Shown: positions 21,546-32,361, counted from the first letter of the stretch. The stretch: DNA of 64,000 bases from Adiantum capillus-veneris (GCA_014529385.2 CM043947.1:102732811-102796810), one strand, 5' to 3'. Program-made: numbers and translations. Notes: generated from the sequence alone by a model not told the origin.

Positions 21546-23480
21546 GGGAAACCCCAGCTTGAAGAGGCAACAAGGACACTTGTCAAGTTCCTTCCCATGT
21601 TGCCCTCATGGAGTGCCTGAAGCCTATTGGTCGGCCACCCAAGGGGTCCAATGATAATTTAGGATATTTAATTAATTGATTTTGCATTTATCAAGTCCTC
21701 TCTCTCAAAGGGGAAAGGGGGACACTTGTCCCAAGGCTACCCATGTTGCTTGTAATGGCTCCTGCTTGTGATTGGCTAGGCCTGGAGGGGTCCAATGAGC
21801 TTCAAGCATGAGCTACAAGGGGGGGTTGACCCAAGCAAGCTAGGGGGGTGCTTAGGGGGTATACTCACCCACACACACTCACAAACACTCTCATTGTGTA
21901 CTATGCAAAGTGCAAGAGATCCCTCTCCTTCTGCAAGCAAGTAGAGGTTGAGAGCCTATACCAACACTCTTGGCTATGGAGTGCAAATCCATCCAAGAGC
22001 CATGCTTCAATGCTTGAGCTTGCCATCTATTTCTTCTTCATTACTATGCTATTATGTATGCTAGCACAAGAGTTATGATAAGTGAGGAACTAGCTCTTTC
22101 TCGTATGAAATGTTTCTTCTTCCTCTTCCCTACCCTCATTCCCTGCTAGCTCTCTCCACCTTCGAAGGTGTTTGAGGTCTAGGGACTGAGGCTTGGTATA
22201 GTTAAAGCTTTCTTCAAGTTTAGGTTATGCTATGATGGTGATGCATGAAGCTTTCCATCTTCATTGCTTCACCTAGGTCACAAGGAACACAAATCATGTA
22301 TTGTAACAAGTCTCTCTTTATGGGAGAAATCATAATACAAATGCCTATTGGAGGGGGGACCGGCTCCACATAAATCCGGTCCTCAACTGTTGTCATGTTC
22401 TCTAAATTCTCTCTCTTGCAAAAGTATTGTCCATGCCAAGTTAACTAATTGCTATAATTATGTTGCTATCTTCAATTATGTCTACCCGCTATGCTCACAA
22501 AATCATTTCTTGAAAGTACACTCATTAAATTCCGCTACTCTCAAATTGAATAGGCAAATTCCATTACATTAGACATGCCTTGCATGTGATGAAAGCATCA
22601 TCAAAACTCACCTTGGCTGAAAGAAAACCACTTTGAAGAGTACGATTGTCCAATTAAAGAATCTTTCATCTTTATTGCATTGACTATCATGCCAATATTA
22701 GAGCCATTGCCCAACTCTTTGGCCAAAGCTTGGTAGAAACCTACCTGATGCTACTTAAACTTGAAAAGAAAAAAATCAACTCTCGACAACTTCAAGCCAT
22801 GAAGAAAAATATTTCTCAACAGAAATAGTTGCCGATCATAGGGAAGGTTGCTTGAAATTACGAAGTTTGAGTGCTTTTGGCCCCATATCAAGGATCTCTT
22901 TGCCTTGCTCCTTCAATTGAATTTTGAAGCTTCAAGTTTTCAATTTCTAAAGTTTCTGCATTTTTTGTAGCTTATAGGACCTTTGTGCTTGTCATTCCTT
23001 GCTTGTTGCAACATGGCTTACTACAAGAGTCGATGCTTCGAAGCCTTGCCCCTTTGTGGGACCAAGCCCTTGATGGCCTTTTGCGGGACCTTGGGCACTT
23101 AAGCTCATAAAAAAATATGAAAGGAAGCTCCACATCAATGGAATGTCAAGACTGTAGATGATGAGTGAGAGAAAATGGGGCCACCTGTTGCAAGCTCAAT
23201 TTGATGAGCTGCATAGTCGAGTTTGCTTCAGCTTGCCAAGGCAACCTCAACGAGCCTACTCATGGTGCCTTTCATTCTGGTCGACCTTGGCCTTGCCTGT
23301 CTACAAGTGTGGTTTCCCACGGTCTCCTCCCCCACACAGTATAAATCCTCATTGCAGCTCTTTACAGGGATGCCTCACACACCTCTACTTCCTCCTCAAA
23401 TCGGCAACATAGTCCAAAAATAGGAAGTCTAGAGCTAAGAAAACAATTGCATGTGGCTCCATGCAAAAGAATTTTTCTTT
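21545..23480. other. No gene recognised; possible solo LTR remains
   Basis: The stretch to about 22570 has LTR-like composition (a run of GGGGGG tracts, a CT-rich patch, ATAATACAA near 22332) but no PBS, and no paired edges were found. Beyond 22570 nothing is recognised. Confidence 0.3.
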
Positions 23481-23688
23481 TTGAGGGCCTTGACCAAGAA
23501 AGAGAAGAGAAGGGTGAAAAAACCTTGCTCCTCATGAGAGTGGAAGAGAGAGAAAACATTCGAGCTCCGATACTAGTGTAATTCTTGAGGGCCTTGACCA
23601 AGAAAGAGAAGAGAAGGGTGAAAAAACCTTGCTCCTCATGAGAGTGGAAGAGAGAGAAAACATCAGAGCTCCGATATTGGCACGTTAG
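23481..23688. repeat. 104-bp tandem duplication
   Basis: Units 23481-23584 and 23585-23688 are nearly identical (TTGAGGGCCTTGACCAAGAA at each start). Each ends with GAGCTCCGATA, whose reverse complement TATCGGAGCTC resembles a decayed initiator-Met primer site. Confidence 0.9.
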
Positions 23689-23825
23689 TCTCCCCCCCCC
23701 AACCATCCTGTATATAGCCTCCATATAGTGCCCCTTGCCTATGAGTGTCTGGCATGTGGCAAGGCTTACCCTAGGGACCCTTCCCACTTGGCCATGGCCT
23801 TGAAACATGACCCTTGCACACATGC
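23686..23825. repeat. Second copy of the 19-kb gypsy trailer sequence
   Basis: Shares AACCATCC, GTCTGGCATGTGG and CCTAGGGACCCTTCCCACT-type blocks, in the same order, with 18984-19105. It probably represents LTR or trailer sequence of one gypsy family. Confidence 0.6.
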
Positions 23826-25002
23826 CTAACTATAACAATCACATCTTGAATCTGCCATGTCAAGGTTTATTGTAAAAATTCATAGCTATGCCAATAGAGC
23901 GGATCATTTTGTAGATGAGCCGTTGCTCAAAGACAAGACATTTGTGAAGGAAACAAAAAAACATTTTCTTAAAGAGTGAGAGTGCATCTGGTCGCTAAAA
24001 TTCTCAACATGATCATGCTTTCCAACATCAATGCCTTGCACATTGCCACATGCCTGCAAAATATACCCATACTTGACTATAGACAAGTCCTCCCTCCATG
24101 TTCACTAAAGGCCATCTTGAATAGGAAGCTCTTCAAAAGATTCTTAGACAATAGTAAAAGCTTCCTTTTGGCAAACGTTTCATGAATATTTTGCACAGTA
24201 GCTACCTAGCACTTGCATGTGACTTTTGCTGCTCCTGAAACTAATGAAAGAGCCTCTCTAAAAAATAAGTATGTGGCATGTGGATCAAGAGTGGCTAGAA
24301 TTTGAAACATCCTATTATGCTAGCAAAATAATCAAAACTAAGTCATAAGCTAGATAGAATCCTTCATGTGATTAATATGTGAGAAAAAAATTCATGTGAT
24401 TCATCAAAAGCACTTGAAAGATTCATAGTAAAATACATATGATACATGAAACTCAAATAAGAAATACAAAATTCCACTATACACTCGTGGTCTTGCAATC
24501 TCTACACAAAAATTAAATCCTACGTAGTTCATAAAGTAAATGAAAAAGTGATTAAAAGAACCTTCTCTTATAAGAATCTCTATTGATTTATATATACAAA
24601 CAAAAATACATGTGATAAGTAAAAAAATGAACATTTTTCATGACAATATTTTCACTTTAATACAATAGTAAGCTTAGCAAATCTAGCATAATCAATAAGA
24701 TATCCAAAATATGGAAATTGTGAGAAACAAGACTATTTATGTTTTCATTGCTTTGTCTTCAAAGATTGATAAAATACTTTGTTTATTTTTTGCAACGGAG
24801 ACTTGGACCAACCTATTGTAATGAACAGCTCATGAATAGCTCAAAACTTAAGATCAACTTTTCAAACATGGAAACCCAAGTTTCAAGGAAAAAATTATGA
24901 CACTTTATGAATGCTGAATCGTAGCCTTTTTCTTGCATGTAGCCTTTGTGAAGCTGCATGAGGTTAAAAATGACTTGTTTTCATGGGGAAAAAAGAAACC
25001 TT
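23826..25002. other. No gene recognised
   Basis: AT-rich; may be the eroded interior of the copia element whose PBS lies at 25003, but no gag motif could be read. Confidence 0.3.
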
Positions 25003-25014
25003 GCTCTAATACCA
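25003..25014 (-). promoter_or_regulatory. Primer binding site of a copia-type relic
   Basis: Minus-strand TGGTATTAGAGC, identical to the site at 8651. A TG edge (TGCAAAGATG) starts 3 bp away at 25018 and may begin an LTR whose far end I could not place. Confidence 0.55.
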
Positions 25015-25323
25015 CGTTGCAAAGATGTAAAAGATGATAAGTGAGAAGCGATCCATAGAAATTGGGTGTAGATTACTCATACTATATGAATTTGTATGGG
25101 GGGACCGAATGGACATGTGTAAAGCAACTACATATAAAACTCAATAAGAAGGCATTCCCTAATATCATTTTAGGATTGTTGATAATCTTCTCACATTTAT
25201 GCGTTTTCACCCTTTTTATGAAAGCAATGGCTACAAAAACTCGTAGGTGATCTTTCTTATCAATCAAGTCACAAATGTTGGGAAAATGATGCTAAAATCT
25301 CTAAATTTTGGAGACTTCAGCTC

Positions 25324-25760
25324 ATGCATATCGATGACAAAAGCAATGAAGTGGCATTCTCAGTTTCATTGCAAGGTTCGGTAAAGAAGCAAGGCAAAGA
25401 CTTGCATGCGTTTGAAAAGGAAATTGGAATTCTATTAATTCTTGTGGAAGAGAATGATAATCTTGAGAAGACACTTTCGACAAAAAATGCATGCTTGACA
25501 CAAGTTGAGCATATAGTTGAAGCATCTAACCATTCTCTTGCACATATAAGTGCACTCAAAGAATGAGTGAGCAAAGTTGAGCATGAATGTCTATTGAAAG
25601 AGGAAAAACTTGAAGCAATGAGATGTGACGTAAGTGAAATGAAGAAAGTATGAGTAGCTTAGTCATGGACTAAAACATGTAACAAGAATGTGGTGTCAAA
25701 CTTGTCCATCAAGCATGCTATGCCGCAAACAAAAGAAGCAGACAAGGTAGATGTAGAAGA
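25324..25760 (+). pseudogene. Coiled-coil ORF, possibly LINE ORF1
   Basis: The open part (25324-25566) encodes DLHAFEKEIGILLILVEEND, NLEKTLSTKNACLTQVEHIV and more, with a heptad-like pattern. After one stop the same frame continues with KVEHECLLKEEKLEAM. Coiled coils are typical of LINE ORF1 proteins, and an endonuclease relic lies about 0.8 kb downstream on the same strand, so I infer an ORF1-ORF2 order. It could instead be an unrelated coiled-coil fragment. Downstream, 25713-25880 contains a diverged duplication (CATGCTATGC ... GTAGATGTAGAAGAA ... CATAAAAGA). Confidence 0.35.
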
Positions 25761-26181
25761 ATTGAAGGAGCATAAAAGAGGTTCAATTTTTTGCTTGAGG
25801 CATGCTATGCATCATGCAACATATGTAGGCAATGTAGATGTAGAAGAACATAAGGATCATAAAAGACATTCCTTCAATTCTTGCAGTTTCTATCTACTGA
25901 GAGCTTCTTCAAAATGCACTTCAGTATGTCTTGAATTTATATATATTGTGAATATAGAGCATGAACACTAGGAGTTCCATGCTCATGAGAAGGACCAATT
26001 GAATGCACTATGTTTAAGAAAACCAAATGTAACATCATCCTTGAGATTAATTTGATCTATTTTAAATGGGTGCAATGTTTTATATATGTAGATTGCACTC
26101 TAATGCAACAAAATGCTCGCCACAAAGTATGTGAGGCTTGGAAAACCAAAAACCCATAGAGCCATTCTATGATGTAAGAAA

Positions 26182-26375
26182 CACCTCACAAAGACTCAAT
26201 ACATCCAAACATTTTTGGGTCATACAAGTCATAATTGTGCATACATTTAAATAATACACCTCACAAAGACTCAATACATCCAACGGTATTGGGTCATAAT
26301 ACACCTCAGAAAGGCTCAATACATCTAACATTATTGGGTCATACAAGTCATAATTGTGCATACATGGGTAATGGC
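26182..26375. repeat. Composite tandem repeat, pattern AB-A-AB
   Basis: Unit A (about 45 bp: CACCTCACAAAGACTCAATA ... TTGGGTCAT) occurs three times. Unit B (ACAAGTCATAATTGTGCATA, about 25 bp) follows the first and third A only. Confidence 0.85.
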
Positions 26376-26499
26376 TACTCATGGAATGAGGGGATTGAAA
26401 TTGATGAAATTATATATGAGGTAGATGTGATCCTTCTTATGGAGCCTTGGGAGCATGATGCATAGGGATCAAAGGATTAGGAAAAGTATAATGTACACT

Positions 26500-27400
26500 C
26501 TTAAATGTGGAGGAAAAATGAAAAACCACAAAGAGATCAAGGAGGATTGGCATGTTTGATTAAGAAACGTTGGGAATATTATGCATCTCTTGTTAGAGAT
26601 AACAAGCACAAACGATACACATAGTTGAGAGTAAGTGCACCCAATCGCATGCCTATTTTTGTGGTTAGATGCTACATCTCTTATCACAATTCTAGCTTTT
26701 ATGCTTTGCATAAATCTTTTGTAGATTTGGCGAAAGATAATGGGGATTTTAAGGACAAAGATGAGGTTATTATCTTGGGTCACATGAATGCATGCATAGA
26801 AACTTTGTAACTTGATACACAATATGTCATGCCGTATTACTAAAAAAGAATAGAATACTTAATCATGCATGACTGAGCTCATGGATAAAAAGGATTCTAA
26901 TCATTTTGGAAAATCCCTTTTGCATGTGTGCTTGGGGTGAGAGAACTAAATATGGTAATTGCAAGCATAATATGTGAAATTCTTCTATTTGCATTGACTT
27001 TAAGCATGCACCTGCCTATGCTTCAATGGTTGAACAAATGCTGGCAAAAGACAAACCTACGTATAATGGAAAGCTTTCATGAATGTCATTTAGCCTTAGA
27101 TGTTGTGAAAGGAAATGCTTTACTATAAAACACAAGCCTCATAAGGGCATCATTAAATGTTGTCCAAGGAAGAATTAATTAAATAATTCATGTCAAGATG
27201 CTCAAGAGTTAGTAATGGGCTTGGGTGCAAACAATAATAAAGAAGCTAATCAAAAGCATGTAAATTTACACAATGCACTTTTCAAAAAAAAGGCTGGAAT
27301 TTTTGGATTAAATCTACAATTTCCTCAAGCTCACGAGAAAGCCGATGTATGTTTTAAATCGTGGAGACATTTGAAAGGACATCACAATAAATTTTGGTAA
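26500..27400 (+). pseudogene. LINE endonuclease (EEP/APE-like) relic
   Basis: Broken frames give GGLACLIKKRWEYYASLVRD, KHKRYT, an FVVRCYISYHNSSFYALHKS segment and DEVIILGHMNACI. This matches the order in LINE EEP domains (basic start, YR/KRY, ACYxP...FY, then LGDMNAR), with the catalytic GD(F/M)N changed to GHMN. After several stops, weaker coding continues to KADVCFKSWRHLKGHHNKFW near 27390. No RT motif was found. It fits an ORF2 remnant downstream of the coiled-coil ORF. Confidence 0.5.
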
Positions 27401-28301
27401 TTTGACATACATGGACATGTATATGCATTGTTAAAATAATATGTTCAACCGCATGTAGGTGAGACGATGTGATACCATTCTCTTTCAGGTACAACTTCTC
27501 CCTTTATCCTCAATTTATGGGAGAATACAAAATTGACCACTCGCAAGGAGAGGATCTAACATGGAATAATCCAAAAGTAAACATATGGTTGGATGGTCAT
27601 ATGCTTAACCTTACACTTGAACATGGCATGCCTCATGATTGACCACTAATTGGATCAAGCCTTTCCATAAATAAGAATATGTGAACAATGTGACCAACTA
27701 CAATGGTTGGACCTCTTATGGAAAACCTATTTGAACTATAGGCAAGAACAATACCTTGCTCATCATTAGCTGTAATTCCTCGCATCATGGAAATGGCATG
27801 CTCTCACATCTAATAAAAATTTGGGAAACATTGTGCAAACTCTGGCATGCAAAAACTTACATGTCTCGTGTTTTTAAAATAAAGATTGAACAAGACACAA
27901 TAAACGATAATCATGTTAGATATGATTAAAATTTTGACTTCCACAAGTTTTAATCCTTCTTATGGTTGTTTTGCAAGGTGTAACCATTGCATTTAAAATC
28001 CCACTAAGAGATGGAGAGTAAGCTAACGAGGAGACGCAAGCAAGCTAGATTACTCAAATGCTATGTATGTGTGCACGTAAAGTCGATGGCCCCAGAAAAA
28101 AGAAAAGAAAAAGGATAGCACTTTTGAATTAGCACGACATCGTCGAGCTGACTGGCTACTAAGGGGAACAACGGATGAGCGCAATGTAGATTCTGCTGGA
28201 GCAGGTTCCATGGCTCTGGCCTCAACGTTTTTGACTCCATGTGCAGAGTCCACCAAGGATATTCAAGTGAGCTTGCTTTATCAGCCTGGCTCTATTATCT
28301 A

Positions 28302-28364
<63 letters not shown>

Positions 28365-28947
28365 AGGGATGTGCGTAGTCCGAGCACATTTGAGGTTACG
28401 GAACATGTTTAGAGGGATCAAACTTTGTCGTTGATGTTTTATAATTGTGAGTGCTTATTTCTCCTTGTCTGAATTATATTTACATATTTGGGAGCACTTT
28501 GCAAAACTCAGGCAAATGAAGTTGATATTGTGCTAGTTCTTTCTACCTTATGTTTGTGCTAGTTTTTCCTATTTATACTTTTGTTTAGTGCTAGGCTTTG
28601 TTATGGCTGAGTCTGCCCTACATCTCTAGAGTTATGACAGAAATTCAGTACGCAGATCTTTGAATTGATGTATGTTTGTGTGTATGTATGATGTGGGTGT
28701 GTGGGAGCATACATTGGTAACTAGTTCTGCATCCACTATTGGGCACTAATGATGTCATAGTATTTAGTCGATTCTATGCATGTTGGTGCTGATGGTTATA
28801 TTGTCTTGTGGATGACTACCATGAGTGTATACCTTGCACTTTCATATGGGTTTATCCAGGTATATCAAAATGTGCACTTTGTTGGAAAAGTAATGCCAGA
28901 TCCATGACGGATGTGGAAGTTTATTTGTGCAAAGATTTAATGATGCC
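27401..28947. other. No gene recognised; (GA)n at 28303-28360
   Basis: The sequence between 27401 and 28302 may be residual LINE ORF2. A 58-bp (GA)n tract occupies 28303-28360. Nothing further is recognised up to the target duplication at 28948. Confidence 0.35.
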
Positions 28948-28952
28948 ATTAT

Positions 28953-28988
28953 TGTCAAAGTCCACGATGCGGAAGCGTAGAGACCAAG

Positions 28989-29041
<53 letters not shown>

Positions 29042-29340
29042 AGAAGAAGAAGAAGAAGAAGAAGAAGAAGAGAAGAGAGTTTTAACATCGTAGGAAACTA
29101 TCCCAAGAGACCCTAAAGATCTAGCCGATGAGGAGTTGAAGGAGACTCCTGAACCAATCAACCTTGGCAATGAAATAATTGAATGTGTATACAATGGAGG
29201 CAAGGGGTTGCTTATATAGCAACCTCGATAAATTGCCCTACACAAGATTTTGACAAATAAGTAAAATAAATACCTAAACGCCAAACTAAATAATGGGATC
29301 ACATTGGGCAGTTCACTTGAGATGCCAAAACTCTTTAACA
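28953..29340 (-). repeat. 3' LTR of A1 (388 bp)
   Basis: Edges TGTCAAAG and CTTTAACA form an imperfect inverted repeat. It contains (GA)n-(GAA)n at 28991-29075, then about 70 bp (GTTTTAACATCGTAGGAAAC onwards) that the 5' LTR lacks, and a minus-strand TATA motif CTATATAAG at 29211-29219. Confidence 0.85.
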
Positions 29341-29352
29341 CCCTCTCTGAAG
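29341..29352 (-). promoter_or_regulatory. Polypurine tract of A1
   Basis: Minus-strand CTTCAGAGAGGG lies immediately before the 3' LTR start TGTTAAAG. Confidence 0.7.
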
Positions 29353-29902
29353 CTCATAGTGGACATCAATAGTGAGACCAAGTCGATGAAGAAGCTACCA
29401 TGGACACCCCACTGGTGGCTACCAATTGGATACACCTTGGTGTTGCTCTCCTCAACTTTGTACCTGAAAGTAATGCCATCTTGAGCATCAATTGCCTTTT
29501 TAGAAATTTTGAATTGTTGACCACGCTACGTCCGATAATCCCCATTTGTGAATTGTGAACACATCACTTTTAAAATATAAAACTCCAAGATAATGAACTG
29601 TGGAACACATCCTGTCGGCACGCCTATCCATAGTGTTTTAAACGTCTGATTGGTTCCTTGCCAGATGCATGTGCATTGAACTCCGACCTACGGGTCCAAA
29701 GACCAATAACTTCCCAACTCAAGGGTCCAAATAAATCATAGGGAGCACTCCTTGCCTCTCTCTGGCTGAAGCTAGTGGTGACACTTGTCATTTGACTAGA
29801 TATCTGACGTCAAGGCCACTGTGGCCGCCGCCACGTGTGCCATGCCGATCTCTGTCAAATCTTTATTACCGTAATCTCTGTCCAGCTTGCCTTTATCCTT
29901 AT

Positions 29903-30496
29903 CTATCTGTGAGTTCCTGCTTTTGCCTTTGGCTTCAAACTCTTGAGCAAACAAAGCGTTGAATCACATTCATAACAACTGCGGTCGTACCTCGTGGGTA
30001 CCAAGGCAGCTAACTGAGTACTAGTACTGCTATCCTTGTCCAACCGACCTTTGCCACTGTCCTCTAGCAAACTCTGCCATTTGCTTTTGACTTCATTTGC
30101 CGGGTTTCTTGAGAACTGTGCTGGTGCATAGGCCGCTAACTGGATGGTGGATCCGCTATCCACAGCCACTTGTTGGTTTTGGTTGTTGTCATTGCGGGCA
30201 GTCAAGCAAGGGGGGGCCATGATGAAGTTGCGAGATCTGGAACTTCGAGTACCTTCTCGCACTCCAAAGTATGGCCGCACAAACCAAGCCGTAGGATCTC
30301 CAAGCAATACCATTTCCCAAGCCGATCCTCTCCTCTGCAATTCCCAAGCAGCTCCAATATCCGCCTCTTCGTCTGCCAATTTCCAAGCTCTTCGCAAAGT
30401 GTGGCAAATAGGGCTCTGAAATCCCCTGTCGAAGGCTCTCCAATGCGAGGCTACCAAATTCTTAGTTGTCCAAAGGTGCCCTCCATACTCACTCAC
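29903..30496 (-). CDS. 197-codon ORF inside A1, function unknown
   Basis: This is the longest ORF of the non-autonomous element, read in the element's own sense. The second half has two related blocks (DSGSTIQLAAYAP and DSSTSTQLAALVP, about 35 residues apart) followed by R and Y or F, so it arose partly by internal duplication. I see no zinc knuckle, Gag helices, protease or nuclease motif. The composition is mixed and the first half (WRAFDRGFQSPICHTLRRAW) is tryptophan- and arginine-rich. It may be noncoding packaging sequence that happens to be open, or captured host sequence. Confidence that it is translated is low. Confidence 0.3.
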   Translation of the reverse strand: MSEYGGHLWTTKNLVASHWRAFDRGFQSPICHTLRRAWKLADEEADIGAAWELQRRGSAWEMVLLGDPTAWFVRPYFGVREGTRSSRSRNFIMAPPCLTARNDNNQNQQVAVDSGSTIQLAAYAPAQFSRNPANEVKSKWQSLLEDSGKGRLDKDSSTSTQLAALVPTRYDRSCYECDSTLCLLKSLKPKAKAGTHR

Positions 30497-30860
30497 TCTC
30501 GGAGCGTTTTAAAACGCTGGTACATGAGGAGAGAGGAGGGGGCACTTCGGTTAGCAACTGGGGGAAAACGTGGTTGTTCAAGGGGCTGCCCGATTGGGCG
30601 TCTCAAAACGCAAGGGCACAAGCTTGCCAAGGGACTCTTGTTTCCCTAGCCGCTGCAGGGCAGCATTTCAAAATATTGTCGGGTTGGGAGGCAGCAGCAG
30701 GAGCGTTTCAAAACGCTGTGGGAGGGCAGTGACGACGGCTTGGAGAATCCTGCTAGGCTGCGTTTTAGGCAGCAACAAAGCGTGGAAATGAGACGACGGC
30801 AAGGGTTGCGTTTTAAAACGCTAGGAGCAGAGGGTCCTCCTGGCTCCTCCAACTTGGTTG
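30480..30860 (-). promoter_or_regulatory. GCGTTTT motif array in the 5' leader of A1
   Basis: Perfect or near palindromes GCGTTTTAAAACGC occur near 30504, 30703 (GCGTTTCAAAACGC) and 30808, with half-sites near 30609 and 30760. The same motif fills the leaders of A2 and A3. Function unknown. Confidence 0.6.
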
Positions 30861-30979
30861 CATTTTGGGCAGCGACAGAGGGTGTGAAATGGGGAGACAC
30901 CGGCGAGGAAAGTTGTTCTCTTCTCACGAGGCTGCTCCTCCACGACCAAGGCTCTTCACGCACGGAGCTTCACCAAGCA

Positions 30980-30991
30980 GCTCTGATACCA
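30980..30991 (-). promoter_or_regulatory. Primer binding site of A1
   Basis: Minus-strand TGGTATCAGAGC, a perfect 12-base match to the initiator Met tRNA 3' end, directly abutting the LTR at 30992. Confidence 0.9.
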
Positions 30992-31011
30992 TGTCAAAGT
31001 CAAGGATGCGC

Positions 31012-31092
<81 letters not shown>

Positions 31093-31281
31093 CTGAACCA
31101 ATCAACATTGGCAATGAAATAACTGAATGTGTATACAATGGAGGCAAGGGGTTGCTTATATAGAAACCTCAGTAAATTGCCCTACCCAAGACTTTGACAA
31201 ATAATTAAAATAAATACATAAAAGCCAAACTAAATAATGGGATCACATTGGACAATTCACTTGAGATGCCAAAACTCAAAA
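30992..31281 (-). repeat. 5' LTR of A1 (about 290 bp)
   Basis: Starts TGTCAAAG, then (GA)n 31012-31090, the shared block CCTGAACCAATCAACATTGG, and minus-strand TATA motif CTATATAAG at 31155-31163 that should drive element transcription. The outer edge is slightly decayed (ACTCAAAA instead of ACTCTTTAACA) but is followed by the ATTAT duplication. Confidence 0.8.
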
Positions 31282-31286
31282 ATTAT

Positions 31287-32103
31287 CTCACACATTACCA
31301 AGTCTTGGGACCACTTGTTGACAAAGAGGGGAGGGGTGGCACTAGTATAGCTCCCCTACAATTGAGTTGCAAAGCCCTACAATTGTTGACAAAAAGGCTT
31401 GACATACATGAATGAGAGGGAGGAAACTAAATGTCAGCCTCCTCATGAGAGAGAATGCCCTTGCAAGTGGGTTGCCAGCTTTACAACCAAGGGCCCTAGC
31501 CTACCTAGTCATTTAGCACGTATATAAGAGTTGAACTTGTAACACCCCTTGCTTGCAGATTTGGGATGTGGATGTGGAGAGAAGTCAAAGCTTGAAGAAG
31601 AGTTCTCATAAATAGGTTGCCAGGTTGTCTTTCGTCTAGCTTAGCACAAAGCCTACTACCTTTCATTTGAAGATGCAACTATAAACTCTGCTTCGAGAGG
31701 TGCGTGCTACTCCAATGCTAAGCACATGGTTAACAAATAGTTGGCAATTAACCTCGAACGTTAGTCTTTCCTTTCGATTAAGTCCATCCTTTCCAAAAAT
31801 TGGCCTCTCTGTTTTCCTACTTAGAGGCTAGAAGCTTGCCATGCAGACTTTTTGATTGATGGCGTAAATTGCATTTCTTTCTGCAATAAGTTTCAATGGG
31901 TTTCTTTCTAAGTGGCATTTCTTCTATGCCATTTAGGCATCTAGTAGACAAGAGGTGTTACACACATAGGATAAAGCCCATAAACCTAGCAACTCTCTCC
32001 TTGGGGTTTAGATTATGATATTCAACAACTTTGAAACACTCCAATCCAGGAGCAAATGAACATCTCCAATCCAGGAGATGATTCCCAATCCAAGAGACAA
32101 AAT
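31287..32103. other. No gene recognised
   Basis: No domain, PBS or LTR edge. GTAACACCCC near 31541 looks like a gypsy LTR start but has no partner. Confidence 0.35.
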
Positions 32104-32361
32104 TGTTAAAGTTGTGGCATCTCAAGTGAACGGCCCAATGTGATCCCAATATATATTTCTACTTTAGATATTTATTATACTTGTTTGTCAAACTTTGGGT
32201 AGGGCAATTTGCTAAGGTGACTATATAAGCACACCTAGCTCCCATTGTATAATCATCAAGTCATTGCCAAGGTTGGTTGGTTCAGTAGAGTCCGTCTCTC
32301 TCTCTTTCTCTCTCGTGTATTCTCCTCGCTTGTGTACGCTTCCGCATCGCCATCTTTGACA
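32104..32361 (+). repeat. 5' LTR of family A, copy A2 (258 bp, opposite strand to A1)
   Basis: Starts TGTTAAAG, ends CTTTGACA, and carries the family blocks (GGCATCTCAAGTGAACGGCC, TATA motif CTATATAAG at 32221-32229, GGTAGGGCAATTTGCTAAGG). A PBS follows at once. Confidence 0.85.

Larger units (their letters stand above)
28953..31281 (-). mobile_element. Complete non-autonomous LTR retrotransposon (family A, copy A1)
   Basis: Direct LTR copies (28953-29340 and 30992-31281) enclose 1.65 kb. Next to the right LTR is a perfect PBS, next to the left LTR a purine tract on the minus strand, and the element is flanked by ATTAT on both sides (28948-28952, 31282-31286). The interior has no protease, RT or integrase. 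Its only sizeable ORF has no known domain. The element must therefore have relied on enzymes from another element. At 2.3 kb it is larger than a typical TRIM and smaller than a typical LARD. The leader next to the PBS carries GCGTTTT motifs seen again in copies A2 and A3. Confidence 0.85.

Noticed and set aside
21024-22570. Complete LTR or solo LTR starting TGTTAAG
   Set aside because: No matching far edge, PBS or target duplication could be found; only the inverted repeat is reported.
26182-26375. CRISPR-like array
   Set aside because: Units are contiguous or share the spacer B, in a plant transposon setting; a tandem repeat explains it.
28808-29116. ORF with long ERERER/RRRRR run, and similar ORFs near 30740-31122 and 52969-53247
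   Set aside because: They are translations of (GA)n and (GAA)n microsatellites inside LTRs.
30144-30791. Several plus-strand ORFs of 70-160 codons
   Set aside because: Antisense to the A1 interior, no domains, and overlap the palindromic leader.
28953-31281. Cassandra-type TRIM with 5S RNA promoter in its LTR
   Set aside because: No 5S A-box/C-box or 5S-like sequence is visible in the LTRs, and the element is too long.
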